A program made the translations under genes and the position numbers. 64,000 nt of DNA from positions 682,001 through 746,000 of the forward strand of contig CAYNRE010000009.1 in the NCBI GenBank assembly GCA_964399535.1. The letters run 5' to 3'. The notes below the pieces were generated by a model. That model was not told the DNA's origin. It searched no databases and saw nothing but the letters and a program-made list of their open reading frames with translations. Position 1 is the stretch's first letter; every line of letters starts with the position of its first letter. The stretch is from CAYNRE01 sp964399535. GTDB taxonomy: Bacteria > Planctomycetota > Planctomycetia > Pirellulales > CAYNRE01. Below are positions 33,413 through 46,378 of the stretch, one piece after another.

Positions 33413-33491
33413 GGTAACTCGTTGCGAAAAACTTGCTTCGACCAACCGGCTTTCGGCCGGCCCATATTTAGGGGTTCGCGGAGAACTCCTC

Positions 33492-33519
33492 AGCCTATCC
33501 GACGTTCCAGGGCTGTCAA
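33492..33519 (-). promoter_or_regulatory. Candidate promoter of the str operon (rpsL-rpsG-fusA)
   Basis: On the minus strand TTGACA (33514-33519), a 16-bp spacer and TAGGCT (33492-33497), about 80 bp upstream of the rpsL ATG in the rpoC-rpsL gap. A GC-rich stem (CCGGC-TTTCG-GCCGG type, about 33446-33460) lies between promoter and gene. Confidence 0.5.
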
Positions 33520-33635
33520 GCCGCCAAACCGCCTGCCCGGCGGCCCTGGGGCCCTGTTCACAACCCGAAATCGCCGGCCAGCCAGGTTTCCCCAGCTTGC
33601 CTGTTTCGGGTGGCGAGCGGCGAACAGCCAACGAT

Positions 33636-37976
<4,341 letters not shown>

Positions 37977-38086
37977 CGGTAGGCTCCTGTGGGGGTTCCG
38001 AGGACAACTGGGTCGACCGCGTCGGGCGGGTTACCGACGCGGCGGTCGCCAGACAAACCGCGCGAAAAGGGGGCTGGCCTTCCGCG

Positions 38087-41000
38087 CTACACGCGACGCT
38101 TCTCCAGTTGCATGTTCAGTCCCAGTCCGCGAATCTCATTGCACAACACGTCGAAACTGGCCGGGGTGCCCGCCTCGAGCGTGTTCTCTCCCTTGACCAT
38201 CGATTCGTAAATCTTGGTCCGCCCCTCCACGTCGTCGCTCTTGACCGTGAGCAACTCCTGCAGAATGTAGGCGGCCCCGTAGGCCTCGAGCGCCCAAACT
38301 TCCATCTCGCCGAACCGCTGACCGCCAAAGCGGGCCTTACCGCCCAGCGGTTGCTGGGTAATCAGCGAGTAGGGGCCCGTGCTCCGGGCGTGCACCTTGT
38401 CGTCGACCAGGTGGTGCAGCTTGAGCATGTAGATAAAGCCCACCGTGGTTTCCTGCTCCATCGGCTCGCCCGTCCGGCCGTCGTACAGCCGGGCTTTGCC
38501 GTGGGCCGGCAAACTGGCCTGGGCCAAGGCCTGGTTGATGTCTTGCTCCGAGGCCCCGTCGAACACCGGCGTCACCGCCTGGAAACCAAGCTTGGCGGCC
38601 GCCCAGCCCAGGTGCGTTTCCAGAATCTGGCCCACGTTCATCCGGCTAGGCACGCCCAGCGGGTTGAGCAGAATCTGGACCGGCGTGCCATCGGCCAAAA
38701 ACGGCATGTCCTCGACCGGCAACACCTTGGCGATGACCCCCTTGTTGCCGTGGCGGCCGGCCATCTTGTCTCCCACCGAGATCACCCGGCGGGTCGAGAT
38801 GTATACCTTGACCATCTGCAACACGCCGCTGCGCAGCTCATCGCCGCGCTTCATCGAGTTCAACCGCCGGTCGCGCTCGTCGATCGCCCCCTCCACGGCG
38901 GGCCAATGCTGCTTGTAGATGCGATCGATGTCGGTCTTGCGCTGCGGGCTGCGCAGGTTCAGGGTGTCGACCTTGAACCGGGTTGCCTGTTCGGCGATGA
39001 ACTTGTGTTCCTGACCCTGGACCAGGGGGTTTCCCTCATCGTCGGTCACCGGGCGCTGGATCACTTTTTCGATCTCGTCGATCATCTGCCCGAAGGCGGC
39101 CGCGATCTTGGCGTTGCCGTCGGCCTCGGCATCCTTCAGGGCCTTCTCGAACAGACGCCGCTCGTCTTCCGAGAGGCTCATCCGGCGGGAAAACTTCTGC
39201 GTGTCGATCACGATGCCTTCCACGCCCGAGGGAACTTCCAGCGAATCGTTCTTCACGTCTTCGCCGGCCCGCCCGAAAATGGCGTGGAGCAGCTTTTCCT
39301 CGGGCGTGAGCTCGGTCTTGCTCTTGGGCGAAACCTTGCCCACCAGCACGTCGCCCGGCCGAACGTAGGTGCCGATCTTGACGATCCCCCCTTCGTCCAG
39401 GTTGCGCAGGGCCCGCTCGCTCACGTTGGGAATGTCGCGGGTAAACTCCTCGCGTCCCAGCTTGGTTTCGCGGATTTCAATGTCGAACTCTTCAATGTGG
39501 ATCGAGGTGTAGGTGTCGTTCTTCACCAGTTCTTCGCTGATGATGATCGCATCCTCGAAATTGAAGCCGTCCCAGGCCATGAAGCCCACCAGCACGTTGC
39601 GCCCCAGCGACAACTCGCCCTGGAACGTAGCCGCCCCGTCGGCAATGACCTGGCCCTTTTCCACCTTCTGGCCCAGGCTGACGATCGGCTTCTGGTTCTG
39701 ACAGGTCCGCTCGTTCAGGCCCACGAACTTCCGTAGACGGTACACGTCTTCGCCGATCTCGATTCGCGAGGCGTCGACGTAGGTGACCGCGCCCTTGTGC
39801 TCGGCACGCACCAACATGCCCGAGTTGCGGGCCACGTCTTTCTCCATGCCCGTGGCCACCAGCGGAGGCTCGGTAACCAGCAACGGCACGGCCTGCCGCT
39901 GCATGTTCGAACCCATCAAGGCCCGGTTGGCGTCGTCGTGTTCCAAGAACGGAATCAGGGCCGCCGACACGCCCACCATCTGGCAGGGAGCCACGTCGAT
40001 GTACTCGATCTTTTCCGCCGGCACGATTTGAAAATCGGCCTTGTAGCGGGCGATGATCGTCTCTTCGGCCAGCCGCCCCTTCTCATCCACGCGGGCATCG
40101 GCCGGAGCGACGAACGCCTCGTGCTCCTGGTCGGCACGCAGCCAGACCACTTCGCTGGCCAGCTTGCCCTTTTGCACCTGGCGATAGGGGGTGACCAGAA
40201 AGCCGTACTCATCCACGCCGGCGTAAATACCCAGGCTGGAGATCAGGCCGATGTTCGTACCTTCCGGCGTTTCGATCGGGCAAATACGGCCGTAGTGCGA
40301 AATGTGCACGTCGCGCACTTCGAAGCCGGCCCGTTTGCGGTTCAAACCGCCCGGACCCAACGCCGAGAGCCGCCGCTCGTGGGTCAGCATCGAGAGCGGG
40401 TTGGTCTGGTCGACCACCTGCGACAGCTCGCCCCGGCCGAAGAAATACTCGATCGCGGCCGAGATGCTCTTGGGGTTAATCAGGCTCCGCGGAGTCATGT
40501 CCTCCACGTCCTTCAAGCTCATCCGCTCTTGCACCGTGCGGCGCAGCTTGAGAAAACCCTTGCGCAGCTCGTCGCAGGCCAGCTCGTCGATGGTGCGCAG
40601 GCGACGATTGCCCAAGTGGTCGATGTCGTCGATTTCCACCTCGGCGTCGCCCGAGCGAAGCCGCAGCAGATACTCGATCGAGGTGATCAAGTCCTCGGGC
40701 CGGAGCGTCATTTCCGATTCAGAAATGCTCAGCTTCAGTTTGCGGTTGATGCGGAACCGGCCCACCTTGCCCAACCGATAGCGATTGGTATCAAAAAACT
40801 TTTCGTGAAACAGGGCCCGCGCCTTTTCCAACTGGGGCGGGTTACCCGGGCGGAGCCGCTGGTAGATCTTCAAGAGCGCCTCTTCATGGCTCGAGGTGTT
40901 GTCCTCGGCCAGGCTGTTGAAGATCAATTGATCCTTCTGATCGGCCATGACTTCGACCGAATCCAGGCCCGAAGTGCAAATCGTTTCGGCCACGTTCTTG

Positions 41001-41800
41001 GTGATCTTCTGGCCGCTTTCCAGGATGATTTCGCCGGCCCGCTCGCTCGAGCCCGGGTACACCACATCGCCCACGGCGATCTTACCCTCGATCTTCGAGG
41101 CGCTGCGGCCGTCGACGATCTTCTCCGTGCTGGTCTTGAAGAACGCGCGGAGAATCTCTTCATCGCGCCCGTACTTGGCATCCATCGCCCGCAACAGCGT
41201 CATGGCCGAGAACTTGCCGCTTTGGTCGATTCGCACTCCCAAGCTGTCGCGCTTGGTCACGTTCAGTTCGATCCAACTGCCGCGCTCGGGAATGATTCGG
41301 CAACTGTGCAGCCGCCGCTCGCCACCCTCGATCTCGGTGACGAAGTCGACGCCCGGGCTGCGGTGCAACTGGCTGACCACAACCCGCTCGGCGCCGTTGA
41401 TGATGAACTCGCCGCCGCCGAGCATGATGGGCATGTCGCCCAGATAGACTTCCTCGTCGATCGGCTGCTCTTTGGTGAGCCTGAGCCAAACCTTGAAGGG
41501 GCGGCCATACGTCAGCCGAAGCTGCCGACATTCGTCGGGCTCGTAGCGCGGTTTGCCCAGCTCGTACCCCAGGTACTCCAGCCGCAGCGTCTTGTCGTAG
41601 CTTTCGATCGGAAAGATTTCGCGGAGCACGCCCTCGAGCCCGGCGTCTTTCCGTTTATTGGGCGCCAAATCGCGCTGCAAGAAGTCTTCGTAAGCCTTGG
41701 TTTGAATCGCGGTCAGATCCGGCAGGTCGAAGCTTTCGCGGCCCGAACCGAAGCGGCGAACTTGCTGAGGACGGAAGCGGCGTTCTTCGGGGGTGGCCAT
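38087..41800 (-). CDS. rpoB: DNA-directed RNA polymerase beta subunit
   Basis: 1237 residues. Motifs in order: GDMPIMLGGGEFIINGAERV, the rifampicin-pocket region SQVVDQTNPLSMLTHERRLS ALGPGGL, CPIETPEGTNIGLISSLGIY, the GADGNKG-type MAGRHGNKGVIAKVLPVEDM, and the clamp-contacting C-terminus QPLGGKARFGGQRFGEMEVW. The open frame reaches 42049, but the family N-terminus begins at the ATG at 41800 (MATPEERRF), with AGGAG upstream. Confidence 0.98.
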   Translation of the reverse strand: MATPEERRFRPQQVRRFGSGRESFDLPDLTAIQTKAYEDFLQRDLAPNKRKDAGLEGVLREIFPIESYDKTLRLEYLGYELGKPRYEPDECRQLRLTYGRPFKVWLRLTKEQPIDEEVYLGDMPIMLGGGEFIINGAERVVVSQLHRSPGVDFVTEIEGGERRLHSCRIIPERGSWIELNVTKRDSLGVRIDQSGKFSAMTLLRAMDAKYGRDEEILRAFFKTSTEKIVDGRSASKIEGKIAVGDVVYPGSSERAGEIILESGQKITKNVAETICTSGLDSVEVMADQKDQLIFNSLAEDNTSSHEEALLKIYQRLRPGNPPQLEKARALFHEKFFDTNRYRLGKVGRFRINRKLKLSISESEMTLRPEDLITSIEYLLRLRSGDAEVEIDDIDHLGNRRLRTIDELACDELRKGFLKLRRTVQERMSLKDVEDMTPRSLINPKSISAAIEYFFGRGELSQVVDQTNPLSMLTHERRLSALGPGGLNRKRAGFEVRDVHISHYGRICPIETPEGTNIGLISSLGIYAGVDEYGFLVTPYRQVQKGKLASEVVWLRADQEHEAFVAPADARVDEKGRLAEETIIARYKADFQIVPAEKIEYIDVAPCQMVGVSAALIPFLEHDDANRALMGSNMQRQAVPLLVTEPPLVATGMEKDVARNSGMLVRAEHKGAVTYVDASRIEIGEDVYRLRKFVGLNERTCQNQKPIVSLGQKVEKGQVIADGAATFQGELSLGRNVLVGFMAWDGFNFEDAIIISEELVKNDTYTSIHIEEFDIEIRETKLGREEFTRDIPNVSERALRNLDEGGIVKIGTYVRPGDVLVGKVSPKSKTELTPEEKLLHAIFGRAGEDVKNDSLEVPSGVEGIVIDTQKFSRRMSLSEDERRLFEKALKDAEADGNAKIAAAFGQMIDEIEKVIQRPVTDDEGNPLVQGQEHKFIAEQATRFKVDTLNLRSPQRKTDIDRIYKQHWPAVEGAIDERDRRLNSMKRGDELRSGVLQMVKVYISTRRVISVGDKMAGRHGNKGVIAKVLPVEDMPFLADGTPVQILLNPLGVPSRMNVGQILETHLGWAAAKLGFQAVTPVFDGASEQDINQALAQASLPAHGKARLYDGRTGEPMEQETTVGFIYMLKLHHLVDDKVHARSTGPYSLITQQPLGGKARFGGQRFGEMEVWALEAYGAAYILQELLTVKSDDVEGRTKIYESMVKGENTLEAGTPASFDVLCNEIRGLGLNMQLEKRRV

Positions 41801-41971
41801 AGGCTCGTCTTTCTCCTCGCGCTGAGTGAAGAATCGGGGCGCAGGGTGGCACGCCGGCCGAGGCAATGCAGGCGCGCCAATCCAGCCGGCACGCTTACCG
41901 TGTCGACCGATGGCAACTGGGCAGGATGGTTCAGGTTCCAGGCGCCGGCTCCGGCGGACATGGTCCGGACG

Positions 41972-41990
41972 GGGCAGCGCTCGGCTGCCC
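41972..41990. terminator. GC-rich stem-loop between rplL and rpoB (possible attenuator)
   Basis: A perfect 7-bp stem GGGCAGC / GCTGCCC with a 5-nt loop. No T-tract follows on either strand, so it is not a complete intrinsic terminator. In E. coli a partial terminator occupies this position and lowers rpoBC expression relative to rplJL; the analogy is inference. Confidence 0.35.
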
Positions 41991-42073
41991 TGCCCGGATC
42001 TTTCCCCAGCGCGCGACGCATCGCTGCGAGCGGTTGATACGCCGGGCACAACGGTCGGCCCGACGCGCAGGTA

Positions 42074-42481
42074 CTACTTGATGGAAACCTTGGCGCCTTC
42101 CTTCTCCAACTCGACCTTGAGTTTCTCGGCGTCTTCCTTCGAGATGCCCTCCTTGACCTTGCTGGGAGCGCCTTCGACCAGGTCCTTGGCCTCTTTCAGG
42201 CCCAGGCTCGTGGCCGCGCGCACCACCTTGATGACGTTGATCTTTTTGTCGCCGGCCGCTTCCAGAACCACGTCGAACTCGGTCTTCTCTTCGACCGGGG
42301 CCGCCGCGGCGCCGCCCGCCGCCGGGGCCGCCATCATCACGGCGCCGCCGGCAGCGGCCTTGATGCCGTGAACTTCTTCCAGGTAATCGCTGAGCTCCTT
42401 GGCTTCCTTCAAGGTCAGCGAAACAATCTTGTCGCCGAGCTCCTTGGTGACGGCGTTGAATTCTCGCGCGCTCGTAGCCAT
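42074..42481 (-). CDS. rplL: 50S ribosomal protein L7/L12
   Basis: 135 residues. An N-terminal dimerisation helix region (LTLKEAKELSDYLEEVHGIK), an Ala/Gly-rich hinge (AAAGGAVMMAAPAAGGAAAA), and the C-terminal factor-binding domain VEEKTEFDVVLEAAGDKKIN with VIKVVRAATSLGLKEAKDLV. Forms the ribosomal stalk with L10. Confidence 0.97.
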   Translation of the reverse strand: MATSAREFNAVTKELGDKIVSLTLKEAKELSDYLEEVHGIKAAAGGAVMMAAPAAGGAAAAPVEEKTEFDVVLEAAGDKKINVIKVVRAATSLGLKEAKDLVEGAPSKVKEGISKEDAEKLKVELEKEGAKVSIK

Positions 42482-42632
42482 GACAGTCGGGTTCCTTTCT
42501 CGCTAGGGTGTTTCCGGCCGCGGCTCGCCGGCGACAGGGTCGTCGCGACTGGCCTTGGGCTGGTGATTGTGTGCGGTGTTTTTCGGTCGCAATTCGGTTC
42601 ACGCCGCGGGGCGATCGGTTCCGGCCGCCCGG

Positions 42633-43172
42633 CTAGGCTGCCGGCGCGGTTTCGGCCTCCTCTTCGCCGCGGCTCTTGATCTGGCTGGCCAGGGCCCCGC
42701 CGACGCTGCCCAGTTGGCTGGCCAGCTTCGCGCCCGGCGAGAGAATCTGGCCGATGAGCAGACTCAACTGCTCCTCGCGCGAGGGCCACTTGCTGACGGC
42801 TTCCACCTCGCTGGCGGCTAGCTTGGCGCCATCCAACACGCCCCCTTGCGGCGTCAGGCCGGCAAACTGCTTGTCGCCCGAGAGCCGCATCACCTCCTTG
42901 GCCACCGAGACAATGTCGGTGCTTCCCCACACCAGCAGCATCGGGCCCTGCACGTTCTGAAAGGCCATCGCCAAGGGCGTTCCCTCGGTCGCCCGCCGGG
43001 CCAGGCTGTTTTTCACCATCAGCAAATGGATCTGCTTGGCCCGCAGCTCCGACCGCAGCTTCATCGTGGCGTTCGAGGTCATGCCGGTGGTGCTTATCAA
43101 CAGCGCGTCTTGCACCCCCGCCAGGCGGTTTTTCAGGTCTTCGGTAATCAGGTTCTTGACGAGCTTACTCAT
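42633..43172 (-). CDS. rplJ: 50S ribosomal protein L10
   Basis: 179 residues. MSKLVKNLITEDLKNRLAGV, RSELRAKQIHLLMVKNSLAR and the C-terminal stalk helix region (LLIGQILSPGAKLASQLGSV, IKSRGEEEAETAP) are L10-like. The base of the L7/L12 stalk. A possible leader structure precedes it. Confidence 0.95.
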   Translation of the reverse strand: MSKLVKNLITEDLKNRLAGVQDALLISTTGMTSNATMKLRSELRAKQIHLLMVKNSLARRATEGTPLAMAFQNVQGPMLLVWGSTDIVSVAKEVMRLSGDKQFAGLTPQGGVLDGAKLAASEVEAVSKWPSREEQLSLLIGQILSPGAKLASQLGSVGGALASQIKSRGEEEAETAPAA

Positions 43173-43191
43173 GGTCGAGCCACCTTGACTT

Positions 43192-43217
43192 GGCGATTGC
43201 CGCCGCCGGCGATCGCC
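43192..43217 (-). promoter_or_regulatory. Stem-loop in the rplA-rplJ leader
   Basis: GGCGAT ... ATCGCC outer stem, one mismatch, GCC/GGC inner stem and a GCCGCC loop, starting about 20 nt upstream of the rplJ ATG. In E. coli the L10-L12 complex binds the rplJ leader to repress translation; this could be a related site, but it is read by eye only. Confidence 0.3.
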
Positions 43218-43265
43218 CTAAATATTTTCAATGGAATTCGGTCGTTTTCGGCCCGCTCGCGCCGG

Positions 43266-43946
43266 CTAGGCAGCCACGCGAACTCCGGGGCTCATCGTGG
43301 CCTTGATCGAAATACTCTTGACGAAGTTGCCCTTGACCGCGTGCGGCTTCAGGTGCATCACGAAATCGATGAACGCTTGAATGTTTTCCACGAGCTTGGC
43401 CGCGTCGAAACTGAGCCGCCCCACCGGCGCGTGGACAATGCCCGACTTGTCGTTGCGAAACTCGACCTTGCCGGCCTTGTACTCGCGGACCGTTTTGGCC
43501 ACCTCGGGCGTTACGGTGCCCGCGCGCGGCGAGGGCATCAGGCCGCGCGGGCCGAGCACTTTGCCCAGCGGCCCCACCACCCCCATCATGTCGGGGGCCG
43601 CGATGCAGACGTCGAAATCGGTCCAGCCGTCGCGAATGCGCTTGGCCAGCTCGTCGGCCCCCACTTCGTCGGCGCCGGCGTTCTTGGCGTCGTCGGCCAG
43701 GTTCCCCTTGGCGAACACGACCACTCGCAGGGTCTTGCCGATGCCATGGGGTAGCACGACCGAGCCGCGCACCAACTGGTCGGCCTGGCTCGAGTCGATG
43801 CCCAGCCGGATGGCGATTTCCACCGTCTGATCGAACTTGGTGGTGTTGAACTGTTTGAGCAGCGCCACCGCTTGTTCGAGCGGTTGCGGCGCGGCGCCCG
43901 GTGCCTTAGAGGCCAAGGCGCGAAAACGTTTTGATTTAACCGGCAT
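43266..43946 (-). CDS. rplA: 50S ribosomal protein L1
   Basis: 226 residues starting at ATG 43946 (MPVKSKRFRALASKA); a GTG four codons upstream is possible. TVEIAIRLGIDSSQADQLVR, VVLPHGIGKTLRVVVFAKG, GPRGLMPSPRAGTVTPEVAK and the C-terminal VKGNFVKSISIKATMSPGVR are diagnostic. L1 forms the mobile stalk at the E site. Confidence 0.96.
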   Translation of the reverse strand: MPVKSKRFRALASKAPGAAPQPLEQAVALLKQFNTTKFDQTVEIAIRLGIDSSQADQLVRGSVVLPHGIGKTLRVVVFAKGNLADDAKNAGADEVGADELAKRIRDGWTDFDVCIAAPDMMGVVGPLGKVLGPRGLMPSPRAGTVTPEVAKTVREYKAGKVEFRNDKSGIVHAPVGRLSFDAAKLVENIQAFIDFVMHLKPHAVKGNFVKSISIKATMSPGVRVAA

Positions 43947-44086
43947 GCTGACTTTCACCTTCGCGGGGTCCGCGTTTTTTGCGTCCGCCCCGCGTACCTA
44001 AATTGCCAATCAGGTTATTCCGCTCGTTGCCCCCAGACTTCGGCCACCGAGCACCTTGGCTCGAACCCGCCGCGCCGGGGCAGCTG

Positions 44087-44512
44087 TTAACCCTCGACCT
44101 CGATTCCCATGCTCCGGGCGGTGCCGCGAACCATGCGCTTGGCGTGCTCGACGTCGCGGGCGTTGAGGTCCGCCATCTTCCGCTTTACGATCTCCTCGAC
44201 CTGAGCCTCGGTGACCTTGCCCACCTTTTCCTTGTTGGGCACGCCCGACCCCTTGGCCAGGCCGGCCGCCTGTTTGAGCAGGGCCGCGGCCGGGGGGCTC
44301 TTGCAAACGAACTCGAAACTACGATCGTTGTACACCTTCACGACCACCGGAATCGGCATCCCGCCGGCTTCCCGGGTACGCTCGTTGAATTGCTGTACGA
44401 ACTGGCCCAGATTCACCCCGTGTCGCCCTAGCGCGGTGCCCACCGGTGGGGCGGGCGTGGCCTGCCCGCCGGGCACCTGGAACTTCACTTCCGCCACCAT
44501 TTGCTTGGCCAT
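44087..44512 (-). CDS. rplK: 50S ribosomal protein L11
   Basis: 141 residues, the standard length. KFQVPGGQATPAPPVGTALG, GRHGVNLGQFVQQFNERTRE, KSPPAAALLKQAAGLAKGSG and the conserved C-terminal ARSMGIEVEG end. Binds the GTPase-associated region of 23S rRNA. Confidence 0.97.
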   Translation of the reverse strand: MAKQMVAEVKFQVPGGQATPAPPVGTALGRHGVNLGQFVQQFNERTREAGGMPIPVVVKVYNDRSFEFVCKSPPAAALLKQAAGLAKGSGVPNKEKVGKVTEAQVEEIVKRKMADLNARDVEHAKRMVRGTARSMGIEVEG

Positions 44513-44575
44513 TTCGACCCTATCCGCTTTCTGCTAACGCCAGCCCGGGGGCCGAACGCGACCCCCCGCGGCGGA

Positions 44576-45397
44576 CTAAACCGTTTCGATCTGCCAGTAT
44601 TCCAGCTCAACCGGCGTGGACCGGCCGAAGATGTTGATCATCACCGTGACGCGTCCGTTCGCCTCGTCGATCGCGTCGACGTCCCCCTCGAAATTCTCGA
44701 AGGTTCCTTCGTTGATCTTCACCCGGTCGCCCGACTTGAACGAGATCTTCAGCTTGGGCTGTTCTTCGGTTTTCTCGTCCTGTTTTTTGATCAGACGCTC
44801 GACCTCGTGGGCCTGCATCGGCACCGGCTTGCCGCCGGCCCCCGTGAAGTCGCCCACCCCCGGCGTATCGCGCACGAGAAAGAACGTTTCCTCGTTGACT
44901 TCCATGTTCACGATGATGTAGCCGGGATACAGCTTCCGCTTCACCACCCGCTTCTTGCCGTTTTTGAATTCCGTGACCATTTCGATTGGAATCACGATCT
45001 CGCCGAAGAAATCCTCGAACCCGGCGATGCGGGCCCGTCGCAGAATCGCCTCGCGAATCGAGTCCTCGCGATTGCTTTGCACCTTGACGATGTACCACTC
45101 GCGCTGGCCGGTCGGCACCGGCTTAAGCGGCCCTTCGTAAACTGGCTCGGAGCCGCCTTCTTCGGTTTCTTCCCGGGGGGCCGATTCCGCTTCGGACGAT
45201 TCGCTGGCGCGGCCAGCCCCCTCTTCGTGGCCAGCCCCCTCGTCATGGCCAGCCCCCGAAGCGGCTTCCGCCGCAAGCGAGGTTTTCGGCTCCTCCTCGG
45301 CCGGGTTCGGCGCAGCCGTCGTCCACTCCGACGCTTCGTGGGCGGGGCGCTGATCGTCGGGTTTTGTTTCGTCGTTCACCAATTCCGCCCTCGGCAT
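44576..45397 (-). CDS. nusG: NusG with long acidic N-terminal extension
   Basis: 273 residues; ordinary NusG has about 180. The core starts near residue 98: REWYIVKVQSNREDSIREAI, FGEIVIPIEMVTEF, RKLYPGYIIVNMEVNEETFF, then the KOW domain SGDRVKINEGTFENFEGDVD and VFGR-type NIFGRSTPVELEYWQIETV. The first 95 residues are Glu/Ala/Ser-rich and contain GAGHDEGAGHEEGAGRASE, encoded by an 18-bp DNA repeat. NusG binds RNA polymerase and couples it to Rho or, with S10, to the ribosome. The ATG at 45397 (MPRAEL) is preceded by AGGAG held in a hairpin loop. Confidence 0.93.
   Translation of the reverse strand: MPRAELVNDETKPDDQRPAHEASEWTTAAPNPAEEEPKTSLAAEAASGAGHDEGAGHEEGAGRASESSEAESAPREETEEGGSEPVYEGPLKPVPTGQREWYIVKVQSNREDSIREAILRRARIAGFEDFFGEIVIPIEMVTEFKNGKKRVVKRKLYPGYIIVNMEVNEETFFLVRDTPGVGDFTGAGGKPVPMQAHEVERLIKKQDEKTEEQPKLKISFKSGDRVKINEGTFENFEGDVDAIDEANGRVTVMINIFGRSTPVELEYWQIETV
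45212..45261. repeat. 18-bp tandem repeat inside nusG
   Basis: GCCAGCCCCCTCTTCGTG, GCCAGCCCCCTCGTCATG and a partial third copy (from 45248) follow each other. On the coding strand they encode GAGHDE, GAGHEE and GAG in the NusG extension. Confidence 0.85.
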
Positions 45398-45401
45398 GCT
45401 T

Positions 45402-45420
45402 GACGGCGTCTCCTGCCGTC
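45402..45420 (-). promoter_or_regulatory. Hairpin presenting the nusG ribosome-binding site
   Basis: On the transcript GACGGC-AGGAGAC-GCCGUC: a 6-bp GC stem whose 7-nt loop contains AGGAG, the only good Shine-Dalgarno sequence before the nusG ATG. Folding would position or restrict access to it. Confidence 0.4.
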
Positions 45421-45569
45421 GACCTCTGCCCACCGCGGCCCGCCCGGGGGTTCCCCCCCTTTAGCCCGACCGCCGCGTGATCGAATTGCCTCGCTCGCGA
45501 ATTGCCCCCAGGGGCGTTGCCTCACCCGCTGGGGCCCGATGCCTCACTTTGTTTCGTTGATTGGCCGCG

Positions 45570-46010
45570 CTAGGAAGCCAGCACCCCGATGAACCGCAGC
45601 AGTTGCTGCCAAATCAGATCGAAGGAAAATAGCAGCACACCCAGGGCGAACAGGCTCACAATCACCACCATTGAGCTGCGTAGCAGTTCACTTCGAGTCG
45701 GCCAGGAAACCTTGGCCATTTCGTTGTCGACCGCGATCAAAAAGTCGGCGAACCGCGGCAGGTTGACCAGGCGATACCCGAGCCACAGGCCACCGGCCAA
45801 CAAAATGGCCGGAACCAAGTATTCCCAGACGGGGCCTTGGCCCCGCACGTAGGAACTCAGCCGCCACGCCCCCAGGCCCACGACGACCCAGATGGTCGCG
45901 CAGGTAGCCTGGCGCGTAACGCGCCCCTGGCTGCGCTTGTACACGCCCAATTGCGTCAAGTCGCGCAGCAGCGCCCGCCAACTCCCTTCGGCCATTTTTT
46001 CCGGAGCCAT
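45570..46010 (-). CDS. secE: Preprotein translocase subunit SecE, three-helix form
   Basis: 146 residues. The essential conserved part is C-terminal: RFADFLIAVDNEMAKVSWPT, RSELLRSSMVVIVSLFALGV, LLFSFDLIWQQLL. Two additional hydrophobic segments precede it (ATIWVVVGLGAWRLSSYV and YLVPAILLAGGLWLGYRL), as in the three-helix E. coli form rather than the single-helix SecE of many bacteria. The frame is open to 46055 via a TTG; I chose ATG 46010, which has GGTGGAG upstream. It works with SecY, encoded 26 kb downstream in the same cluster. Confidence 0.9.
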   Translation of the reverse strand: MAPEKMAEGSWRALLRDLTQLGVYKRSQGRVTRQATCATIWVVVGLGAWRLSSYVRGQGPVWEYLVPAILLAGGLWLGYRLVNLPRFADFLIAVDNEMAKVSWPTRSELLRSSMVVIVSLFALGVLLFSFDLIWQQLLRFIGVLAS

Positions 46011-46212
46011 CCGCCACTCCACCTTGCGTCCAACTCGCCGGATCGATTCGGCCAACCCCTCGACGATGATCCCGCAGTACGTATCCCGCGATACCTAACC
46101 AGCCCGCGACATCCCGTGCCCGCCGCCGGCCCCCGCCGATCCCGGCATTCTCGCCCGGGCTGCTTGGCCGCAACGAACTCACAAGCTCACTTGCTCTGCG
46201 CGACTCGCCAGG

Positions 46213-46285
46213 CAGGGGCGGCGGGAATCGAACTCGCAACCTCCGGTTTTGGAGACCGGCGCTCTGCCAATTGAGCTACACCCCT
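46213..46285 (-). tRNA. tRNA-Trp (CCA)
   Basis: On the minus strand AGGGGTGTAGCTCAATTGG begins the molecule; acceptor AGGGGTG pairs with CGCCCCT, with the single T-G wobble. The anticodon loop CTCCAAA gives CCA. The T-loop GTTCGATTCC is intact. CCA is not encoded. It sits between tuf and secE, a common place for tRNA-Trp. Confidence 0.96.
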
Positions 46286-46378
46286 GTAGCCGCAGCGGTC
46301 CACCAGGCCCAGGAAAACCCGGGCTGGCGGACCGAGCGACATGTCTCTTTGTCATTTTCCAGCGGCACCCGTCCAGGC

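Noticed and set aside
39797..42037. 746-codon open frame antisense to rpoB
   Set aside because: A mirror of rpoB codon bias; low-complexity product with no motif.
46081..46094. GTATC-CCGC-GATAC palindrome upstream of secE
   Set aside because: Five-base arms are too short to claim an operator or hairpin without conservation.
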